Origin: Clostridiales bacterium
GTDB taxonomy: Bacteria; Bacillota; Clostridia; Oscillospirales; Oscillospiraceae
Direction of reading: 5' to 3'
NCBI GenBank assembly: GCA_004555655.1
Contig: SFHJ01000001.1
Coordinates: 1 to 64,000, forward strand
Length of the DNA stretch: 64,000 nucleotides
In this document: positions 57,817 through 64,000 of the stretch, piece by piece
Position numbering within the stretch: position 1 is the stretch's first letter
Layout of the letters: each line of letters starts with the position of its first letter
Notes under the pieces: generated by a model
The model's database searches: none
The model's input: only the letters and a program-made list of their open reading frames with translations
Told to the model about the DNA's origin: nothing
Translations under genes and position numbers: made by a program

Positions 57817-58848
57817 TTAGCCGAGCTCGGAGAAGTACTTGATGGTGCGGACCATCTGAGAGGTGTAGGAGTTCTCGTTGTCGTACCAGGAGACAACCTG
57901 AACCTGGCTGGTGCCGTTGTCGAGGTTGACGACCATGGTCTGCGTGGCGTCGAACAAAGAGCCGTAACGCATGCCGATGATATCGGAGGAGACGATCTCG
58001 TCGGTGTTGTAGCCGAAGGACTCGGTAGCCTCAGCCTTCATCTGGGCGTTGATCTGGTCAACCGTGACAGTGCCCTTGACGACGGCGTTCAGAATGGTGG
58101 TGGAGCCGGTGGGGGTAGGAACACGCTGGGCAGCGCCGATGAGCTTGCCGTTCAGCTCGGGGATGACCAGGCCGATGGCCTTGGCAGCGCCGGTGGAGTT
58201 GGGAACGATGTTCACAGCAGCAGCACGGGATCTTCTCAGATCACCCTTTCTCTGCGGGCCGTCGAGCGGCATCTGATCGCCGGTGTAGGCATGGATGGTG
58301 CACATGATACCGGACTCGATGGGAGCCAGATCGTTCAGCGCCTTGGCCATGGGAGCCAGGCAGTTGGTGGTGCAGGAAGCGGCGGAAATGATCTTGTCTT
58401 CCTTGGTCAGCGTGGTATGGTTGACGTTATAGACGATGGTGGGCAGATCGTTGCCGGCAGGAGCGGAGATAACGACCTTGCGGGCGCCGGCGTCGATATG
58501 GGCCTGCGCCTTGGCCTTGCTGGTATAGAAACCGGTGCACTCGAGCACGACGTCAACGCCGAGCTTGCCCCAGGGCAGATCGGCAGCGTTCGGCATCTTG
58601 TAGATGACGATCTTCTTGCCGTCGACAACGATGTAGTTGTCTTCGCCTTCGCCCTCGTGGAAATCGACCGTGTGGCCCTGCGCAACGTAGTTGCCCTGGG
58701 TCGAGTCGTACTTCAGCAGATGCGCCAGCATCTTGGCGGAGGTCAGGTCATTGATGGCGACGACTTCGTAGCCCTCAGCACCGAACATCTGGCGGAACGC
58801 AAGACGACCGATACGGCCAAAACCATTGATAGCAACTTTAACAGACAT
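57817..58848 (-). CDS. gap: Glyceraldehyde-3-phosphate dehydrogenase
   Basis: 343-residue glycolytic enzyme. NAD-binding VKVAINGFGRIGRLAF, catalytic Cys in ISAASCTTNCLAPMAK, and the conserved VVSWYDNENSYTSQM near the end. The ATG at 58848 follows AGGAGGATG; longer upstream codons lie over the promoter. A single-gene unit with strong promoter and terminator. Codon use is highly biased, as for abundant proteins. Confidence 0.97.
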   Translation of the reverse strand: MSVKVAINGFGRIGRLAFRQMFGAEGYEVVAINDLTSAKMLAHLLKYDSTQGNYVAQGHTVDFHEGEGEDNYIVVDGKKIVIYKMPNAADLPWGKLGVDVVLECTGFYTSKAKAQAHIDAGARKVVISAPAGNDLPTIVYNVNHTTLTKEDKIISAASCTTNCLAPMAKALNDLAPIESGIMCTIHAYTGDQMPLDGPQRKGDLRRSRAAAVNIVPNSTGAAKAIGLVIPELNGKLIGAAQRVPTPTGSTTILNAVVKGTVTVDQINAQMKAEATESFGYNTDEIVSSDIIGMRYGSLFDATQTMVVNLDNGTSQVQVVSWYDNENSYTSQMVRTIKYFSELG

Positions 58849-58932
58849 GGGAAACATCCTCCTTCTTATTCTGCCGCCGGCGCTTGATTTCACCGGCAGG
58901 AAAAGTACAAAACATACTTTACACACCGCTAA

Positions 58933-58961
58933 ATTATACCGTGTTTTTCGCGTGATGTCCA
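58933..58961 (-). promoter_or_regulatory. gap promoter
   Basis: On the minus strand TGGACA (58956-58961), 17 bp, TATAAT (58933-58938). The rest of the 353-base gap up to 59201 holds only this and the divergent ABC promoter. Confidence 0.8.
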
Positions 58962-59116
58962 GTATTATTTTCGCCAAAATAACGTGCTTTCTGCGTTTTT
59001 TTCTGCTGCAATTCCAATAAACAGCGTGGCTCTGCAGAAAGCGGTATTATTGTATCAAAATCGCATCCTGATTCTTGAATTTTTTGTAAATTCTACGCCC
59101 GTTCACAAAATCTTCC

Positions 59117-59145
59117 TTGATTTTCACCGGCAATGCTCATATGAT
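59117..59145 (+). promoter_or_regulatory. ABC transporter promoter
   Basis: TTGATT (59117-59122), 17 bp, TATGAT (59140-59145), about 57 nt before the start codon. Confidence 0.7.
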
Positions 59146-59201
59146 TTGGGATATCATTTATTCTGTGCTGCCGTACCCGGCAGCGGCAAAGGAAGAATCT
59201 C

Positions 59202-62159
59202 ATGCTGAAACTGAGCCATATTGCAAAAGATTATCAGGCGGGAGACAGCGTCGTTCACGCGCTCAGGGATGTGAGCGTATGCTTCCGGCCCAGCGAGTTT
59301 GTCGCCGTGCTCGGCCCGTCCGGCTGCGGAAAGACGACGCTTTTGAACATCATCGGCGGTCTGGACCAGTATACCGAAGGCGATCTTATCATCTCCGGCA
59401 CATCCACGCGCGAATTCCGCGACCGCGACTGGGACAGCTACCGCAATCACCGCATCGGCTTTGTGTTCCAGAGCTACAACCTCATCCCGCACCAGACGGT
59501 ACTGCAGAACGTCGAGCTGGCGCTCACGCTCTCGGGCGTTTCCAAGGCCGAGCGGCGCACACGGGCCAAACAGGCGCTGGAAAAGGTCGGACTCGGCGAC
59601 CAGCTGCATAAAAAGCCCAATCAGATGTCGGGCGGGCAGATGCAGCGCGTGGCCATTGCCCGCGCACTGGTAAACGACCCGGATATCCTGCTCGCCGACG
59701 AGCCGACGGGCGCGCTGGACAGCGAGACCTCCGTGCAGATCATGCAGATTCTCAAGTCCATCTCGCAGGAAAAGCTCATCATCATGGTCACACATAACCC
59801 CGAGCTTGCTGCGCAGTATGCCACGCGCACCGTGCGGCTGCTTGACGGAAAGATCATCAGCGACTCCCAGCCGTACGAGCCGTCCGGCGCGGAAGCGGAA
59901 AAGCCCGTGAAAACGCAGCAGAAGCGCACGTCCATGTCTTTCTTAACTGCCCTTGGACTTTCATGCAACAATCTGCTGACCAAAAAAGCACGCACCATCT
60001 TAACTGCCTTCGCAGGTTCAATCGGCATCATCGGTATCGCGCTGATTCTGTCACTGTCCAATGGCATCCAGACGTATATCGATCAGGTGCAGGAGGACAC
60101 GCTCTCGTCGTATCCCATCACCATTGAGGCCGAGTCCATGGACATGGGCGGCATGGTTACAGCGCTCATGGGCGCGCAGGCTGAGAAAAACGACACGCCG
60201 CATGAAGACGGCCGTGTCTACGCCTCGACCGTCATGTACGATCTCATGAACAGCCTCAACTCCACCGAGGCGCAGACCAACAATCTCGCTCCCTTCAAAC
60301 AGTATCTGGACGACCCCGGCAGCCCCATTCGCCAGTACGCCTCGGCCATCCAGTATTCCTATGACCTGACGCTTCCGATCTACACAAAGGACAATGACGG
60401 TGAAATCGTAAACACCGACGTACTCGAGCTGCTGCAGACGATGATGTCGTCGATGTATGGCGGCGACTACAGCTCCTATTTTTCGCAGTTCGGCGACGCG
60501 TATTCGGCCATGGAGGTCTGGGAAGAAATGCTCCCCGGCGAAGACGGCGCGCTTGTCAGCCCGCTCGTGCAGGAGCAGTACGACGTGCTCTACGGCGCAT
60601 GGCCACAGAACTATGACGAGGTCGTGCTCGTCATCGACAAAAACAATGAGATCAGCGACCTTGTCATGTACGCCATGGGCCTGAAGAGCGCGGAAGAGAT
60701 GGAAGACGCCATGCGCGCGGCCATGGAGGGCGACAGCATTGACCAGACACAGGACAGCTGGCGCTTTGACGAGCTGTGCGGCAGAACGTTCAAGCTGATC
60801 TTACCGTGGGAGAACTACCGCTACGACGCCCAAACCGGCGGCTACACCGATCTGAGCGTCACGGACGCGGGCATGGACTATCTGTTCGGCTCTGACGATG
60901 TGGGCACCACGCTGAAAATTTCCGGCATCGTCCGCGCCAACCCCGACGCCACGTCCAGCATGATGAAAGGCGCCGTCGGCTACACCAGCGCGCTCACGCG
61001 CTACGTCATTGATAAGACACAGGACGCCCGGATCATCCGCGCGCAGGTGGACAATCCCGATACCGACGTCATCACCGCGCTTCCCTTCCGCACCGGCGAT
61101 GAACCTGCGCCCACAGCCGAACAGATGGCAGGGGACGTGTCGCAGCTGCTTCTGGATGCGGACATGCAGCAAAAGGCGCAGATGTACCTTGACATGATGT
61201 GCGTGCCGGATGAGGCGTATCTGGATGCGATGACCGAACAGAGCATGCAGGGCCTTACGCGCGAGGCCATCGAGCAGCAAGTTACAGCTTCGTACTCCGA
61301 GGAAATGGGCGTAGACGCCGGGGAGGTCCGGCAATACATCGCGCAGATGGACGACGAGACGCTGTTTGGCTATGTGGAAACGTCCATCCGCCAACAGATC
61401 GCGGAGCAGTATGCCGAAGGCATAAAAGAGCAGCTTTCCGCCATGAGCAGCGAACAGCTGGCCGCCGCAATGGATATGACTGCGCTGACCGGCGCGCAGA
61501 CGCAGTACCTTTTTGATACCTATATGCCGCCCAGGTACAGCGAGTCAAGCCTTGACGGCAACCTGGAGCTGCTGGGCTACGTTGATCTGGAAAAGCCCGC
61601 CAGCGTAAACCTCTACGCCGCGACGTTCGCGGACAAGGACGCAATTGCGGACTGCATTGCGGACTATAATTCGGCTGCCAGCGAGGACGACGAGATCACC
61701 TACACCGACTATGTGGCGCTGCTTATGAGCTCTATCACGACCATTATCGACGCAATCTCCTACGTGCTCATCGCGTTCGTGTCGATTTCTCTGGTCGTTT
61801 CTTCCATCATGATCGGTATCATCACCTATATTTCCGTCCTTGAGCGGACGAAGGAAATCGGCATCCTGCGCGCCATCGGCGCGTCGAAGCGTGACGTATC
61901 GAACGTCTTTAATGCCGAAACGCTCATCGAGGGCTTTATTGCGGGCCTGATCGGCATCGGGCTTACGATGCTGCTCATCATTCCCATCAACGCCATTGTG
62001 CAGCATTTGACCGGCATCTCTACGCTTGGCGCAATTCTGCCGGGCGCGGCCGCCGCAATCCTGATTGCAATTTCGATGCTGCTCACATTCATCGCGGGCC
62101 TCATCCCCTCGCGCCTTGCCGCGAAGAAGGACCCCGTTGTTGCGCTCAGAACCGAATAG
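59202..62159 (+). CDS. ABC transporter, ATPase fused to FtsX-type permease (MacB-like)
   Basis: 985-residue fusion. The N-terminal ATPase (1-225) has Walker A LGPSGCGKTT, signature MSGGQMQRVAIARAL and Walker B ILLADEPTGALDS. A linker leads to a membrane segment (about 265-290), a very large extracytoplasmic region (about 290-840) rich in Asp, Glu and Gln, and three C-terminal membrane helices with the FtsX block ISVLERTKEIGILRAIGASK. Such mechanotransmission ABC proteins export peptides or lipoproteins or protect against antimicrobials. Substrate unknown. Monocistronic. Confidence 0.92.
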   Translation: MLKLSHIAKDYQAGDSVVHALRDVSVCFRPSEFVAVLGPSGCGKTTLLNIIGGLDQYTEGDLIISGTSTREFRDRDWDSYRNHRIGFVFQSYNLIPHQTVLQNVELALTLSGVSKAERRTRAKQALEKVGLGDQLHKKPNQMSGGQMQRVAIARALVNDPDILLADEPTGALDSETSVQIMQILKSISQEKLIIMVTHNPELAAQYATRTVRLLDGKIISDSQPYEPSGAEAEKPVKTQQKRTSMSFLTALGLSCNNLLTKKARTILTAFAGSIGIIGIALILSLSNGIQTYIDQVQEDTLSSYPITIEAESMDMGGMVTALMGAQAEKNDTPHEDGRVYASTVMYDLMNSLNSTEAQTNNLAPFKQYLDDPGSPIRQYASAIQYSYDLTLPIYTKDNDGEIVNTDVLELLQTMMSSMYGGDYSSYFSQFGDAYSAMEVWEEMLPGEDGALVSPLVQEQYDVLYGAWPQNYDEVVLVIDKNNEISDLVMYAMGLKSAEEMEDAMRAAMEGDSIDQTQDSWRFDELCGRTFKLILPWENYRYDAQTGGYTDLSVTDAGMDYLFGSDDVGTTLKISGIVRANPDATSSMMKGAVGYTSALTRYVIDKTQDARIIRAQVDNPDTDVITALPFRTGDEPAPTAEQMAGDVSQLLLDADMQQKAQMYLDMMCVPDEAYLDAMTEQSMQGLTREAIEQQVTASYSEEMGVDAGEVRQYIAQMDDETLFGYVETSIRQQIAEQYAEGIKEQLSAMSSEQLAAAMDMTALTGAQTQYLFDTYMPPRYSESSLDGNLELLGYVDLEKPASVNLYAATFADKDAIADCIADYNSAASEDDEITYTDYVALLMSSITTIIDAISYVLIAFVSISLVVSSIMIGIITYISVLERTKEIGILRAIGASKRDVSNVFNAETLIEGFIAGLIGIGLTMLLIIPINAIVQHLTGISTLGAILPGAAAAILIAISMLLTFIAGLIPSRLAAKKDPVVALRTE

Positions 62160-62170
62160 TCCCTCATCGC

Positions 62171-62206
62171 AAAAACCGGCAGCTAACGCTGCCGGTTTTC
62201 TCGTTT
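62171..62206. terminator. Terminator shared by ABC gene and methyltransferase
   Basis: Stem AAACCGGCAG/CTGCCGGTTT with a short loop. On the plus strand a T-rich tail follows. The stop codon of the convergent methyltransferase lies in the hairpin. Confidence 0.78.
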
Positions 62207-62722
62207 TTCAAATGTCAGCTTGAAGGTATTTCCATTTTCCTCCCGCGCACGAAGCGTTAAGCCGGCCGCCCTGCACATGCCCAGAAATGCATCTGCGCTC
62301 TGCGTTCCTTGTTTCACGACGCCATAGGTGGTATGCACCTGCTCGCCGTTTGCGCCGATTTCCAGCTCAATCAAAAACGGCTTGGGGTATGCGGATGCCA
62401 CAGCGCAATCCCATATTGTAATGGTGCCGCCCGGCCTGAGCACGCGCGCAGCTTCGCAGATCGCCTTTTGCTGAGTGTCCGTATCCATGTACAAAAGGGA
62501 GAAGAAGAATGTCGCATGGTCAAACGACCCATTGCCAAATTGCAGCTGCGCCGCGTCCATGCACAGCTTCGTGCAGCAATCCGGTGCTTCATCCAGCTCT
62601 TCCTGCCGGCAGTCGATGGCGGTCACGCTTTGGCCGTACACGCGTCCGATAATTCCCTCGCCTCCACCGCCGATATCCAGAATCCTGCCCACGAGTGATC
62701 TTTCCAGATGAATTCCGGCCAT
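62183..62722 (-). CDS. Class I SAM-dependent methyltransferase
   Basis: 179-residue small methyltransferase. SAM motif I is ILDIGGGGEGIIGR, the acidic post-I region is SVTAIDCRQEELDEA, and the later blocks are FDHATFFFSLLYM and VLRPGGTITIWD. No extra substrate domain, so the target is unknown; small molecules are likely. ATG at 62722 follows GGGAGG. It is 23 nt after the AraC regulator and probably co-transcribed. Confidence 0.87.
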   Translation of the reverse strand: MAGIHLERSLVGRILDIGGGGEGIIGRVYGQSVTAIDCRQEELDEAPDCCTKLCMDAAQLQFGNGSFDHATFFFSLLYMDTDTQQKAICEAARVLRPGGTITIWDCAVASAYPKPFLIELEIGANGEQVHTTYGVVKQGTQSADAFLGMCRAAGLTLRAREENGNTFKLTFEKRENRQR

Positions 62723-62745
62723 GCTTCTTCCTCCCTGTCTTTTTG

Positions 62746-63597
62746 TCAGTTCCGCTTCTTCACCGGCACCCAGACCTCAAATTCCGCGTGCTGCGGATCG
62801 GGGCTGAGGTACAGCTCGATATCCGGCCCGTCGGCATATTCAAAGCCCGAAGCCGGCAGCCACTGGGTGACGATGCGCTGTTCCAGCTCCTGAATGGCCC
62901 GCGGACACACACCGCTGCCCGGGAAGATCGCCCAGGTGCAGGCGGGCACGATGCATGCCTCAAACTCCCCTGCCGGTTCATTGCTTGCCACAGCGATGTA
63001 ATACCGCCACTGGTCTTTTTCTCCGCAGCCGCATACACCCAGCACGCCCTTTGGCTCGGCGCTCATACGCGCAGCCAGCTTCTGCAGCGTCCCGTCCGTG
63101 CTCACGCGCTGCCACAGCAGGGGCACGTCCCTGAAGTTCTCCTCCACCACGTTGCTCATTTTCTGCGATACGCCCACGACGCGGAACGCGGGACTGGTCT
63201 CAATGCGATAGTTCATTTCTTCCGCTCCTTTGATCGTAATCAGGAAGGTGATCGGCGGATAGGACTTGAGCTTCACGCCCTCGGATTTCAGCGCTGACGG
63301 CGCCACACCGTGTACACTCTGAAACGCACGGTTAAACGCCGTGGGCGATTGATAGCCGTACTTTGCCGCCACGTCGATGATCTTCACACCGCCGAGCTGC
63401 AGGTCGGCCGCGGCCAGCGACATTTTCCGCCTGCGGATATACTCGGCCAGTCCCACACCTGCCATATAGGCAAACATCCGCTGGAAGTGATACGATGAGC
63501 AGCATGCAAGACGCGCAAGCTGTTCATAGTCAATCTCATCCGTAAGATGGCGCTCAATATAGCCGACAGCATCATTCATCCGGTCAATCCATTGCAT
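62746..63597 (-). CDS. AraC-family regulator with GyrI-like ligand-binding domain
   Basis: 283-residue transcription factor. The N-terminal double helix-turn-helix (about 5-108) has YEQLARLACCSSYHFQRMF and DVAAKYGYQSPTAFNRAFQ. The C-terminal GyrI/SbmC-type domain (about 125-283) binds small molecules in relatives such as Rob and BmrR-like proteins, often drugs. It may control the adjacent methyltransferase. The ATG follows ACAGGAGGG. Confidence 0.93.
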   Translation of the reverse strand: MQWIDRMNDAVGYIERHLTDEIDYEQLARLACCSSYHFQRMFAYMAGVGLAEYIRRRKMSLAAADLQLGGVKIIDVAAKYGYQSPTAFNRAFQSVHGVAPSALKSEGVKLKSYPPITFLITIKGAEEMNYRIETSPAFRVVGVSQKMSNVVEENFRDVPLLWQRVSTDGTLQKLAARMSAEPKGVLGVCGCGEKDQWRYYIAVASNEPAGEFEACIVPACTWAIFPGSGVCPRAIQELEQRIVTQWLPASGFEYADGPDIELYLSPDPQHAEFEVWVPVKKRN

Positions 63598-63620
63598 CCC
63601 GTTTCCCTCCTGTCAGGGTG

Positions 63621-63626
63621 ATTATA
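63621..63626 (-). promoter_or_regulatory. -10 element of the AraC regulator promoter
   Basis: TATAAT on the minus strand 24-29 nt before the start codon; the -35 at 17 bp (GATTTT) is weak, which would fit an activated promoter. Confidence 0.45.
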
Positions 63627-63676
63627 GGTGATTTCTTCAATAAAATCCTCGCCTGCTCTGCACAAAACTGCGAGCA

Positions 63677-64000
63677 TCACACGCGCGTCACGACGCGGCC
63701 GGAGCGGTTGCCGGAAACTTCTCCGTCATCCACGGCAAGCTGCCCGTTCACCAGCACGTACCGCATCCCGCGCGCATATTGCGCAGGGTCATCATATGTG
63801 CCGCGCTCGCAGACCGTTTCCGGGTCGAACACGCACACATCCGCGTCCATGCCCTCGGCAAGCCTGCCTTTTCGCGTCAGCCCCAGCACCTGCGCAGGCC
63901 GGCCTGTCATCTTGTGCACCGCCTGCTCAAGCGTCAGCGCGCGCGACTGGCGCACATAGCGCTCCAAAACCCGCGCAAACGCGCCGTATACACGCGGGTG
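63677..64000 (-). CDS. N-acyl-D-amino-acid deacylase (D-aminoacylase), C-terminal part
   Basis: The frame is open to the right edge, so only the last 107 residues are visible. They begin HPRVYGAFARVLERYVR and contain the D-aminoacylase/dihydroorotase-like end: TLEQAVHKMTGRPAQVLGL, RLAEGMDADVCVFDPETV, and YVLVNGQLAVDDGEV. The family hydrolyses N-acyl-D-amino acids with Zn in an amidohydrolase fold. No terminator is visible before the AraC gene. Confidence 0.85.
   Translation of the reverse strand, partial: HPRVYGAFARVLERYVRQSRALTLEQAVHKMTGRPAQVLGLTRKGRLAEGMDADVCVFDPETVCERGTYDDPAQYARGMRYVLVNGQLAVDDGEVSGNRSGRVVTRV

Noticed and set aside
57503..57820. A 105-codon frame on the plus strand
   Set aside because: It reads through the palindromic MITE-like element and the gap terminator, so it is an artefact of those repeats.
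58984..59042. Inverted repeat GCTTTCTGC/GCAGAAAGC between gap and the ABC gene
   Set aside because: The arms are short and 41 bases apart, with no link to either promoter.
1..64000. CRISPR arrays, tRNA, rRNA or tmRNA genes
   Set aside because: No regularly spaced repeats and no cloverleaf or rRNA-like sequence were seen on either strand; the T-box leaders account for the structured non-coding regions near synthetase genes.

Overview
The window is a GC-rich stretch of chromosome from a low-GC-lineage Gram-positive bacterium, most likely a spore-forming gut member of Clostridia (Oscillospiraceae-like). Indicators are three tRNA-sensing T-box leaders, spoVAD/spoVAE, the murB-rapZ-yvcK-whiA-dnaE gene order, hprK, murT/gatD, ireB, MazF beside alr, and the clostridial glgB-glgC-glgD-glgA-glgP operon. 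There are no rRNA or tRNA genes, CRISPR arrays, prophages or intact insertion sequences. Codon use and base composition are even, except for an AT-rich partial gene at the extreme left edge.

Layout. 1-353: end of an AT-rich WG-repeat-like gene. 388-2769 (minus): cysE-cysS under a Cys T-box. 2766-11746 (minus): a long co-directional series: lipoprotein, response regulator, histidine kinase, DUF1385 membrane protein, prmC, recA (frame broken), recX, rimO, pgsA. 11847-19030 (minus): murB-rapZ-yvcK-whiA-dnaE. 19358-20755: hprK and rpmB, divergent. 20828-23393 (minus): murT-gatD-acetyltransferase. 23459-25608 (plus): exonuclease III and an SLH/SH3/NlpC cell-wall hydrolase. 25630-29557 (minus): nnrD-lipoprotein-alr-mazF, an unknown gene and an IS3 transposase tail. 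29567-33362 (plus): pheST under a Phe T-box. 33405-38283 (plus): ireB, an unknown small protein, a second SH3/NlpC hydrolase, an amidohydrolase, a small membrane protein, spoVAD and spoVAE. 38328-47252 (plus): a seven-gene aromatic-acid operon under a T-box whose specifier reads Tyr. 47245-57493 (minus): glycogen operon. 57560-57723: a palindromic MITE-like element. 57773-58961: gap. 59117-64000: an ABC/FtsX transporter, a methyltransferase, an AraC regulator and a partial D-aminoacylase.

The most interesting system is 38328-47252. A Tyr-specific T-box precedes a CoA ligase, a sodium/solute symporter, both subunits of indolepyruvate:ferredoxin oxidoreductase, phenylacetate-CoA ligase, an ACT-domain protein and an aminotransferase. 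These enzymes are usually read as aromatic amino acid catabolism, but a T-box turns genes on when the cognate amino acid is scarce. The arrangement therefore fits the reverse direction: import of an arylacetate such as 4-hydroxyphenylacetate, CoA activation, reductive carboxylation to the arylpyruvate, and transamination to tyrosine. Other notable points are a recA frame lost through an apparent 68-nt deletion, WalR-like direct repeats at several cell-envelope promoters, and a structured glycogen-operon leader with a short ORF and a terminator.
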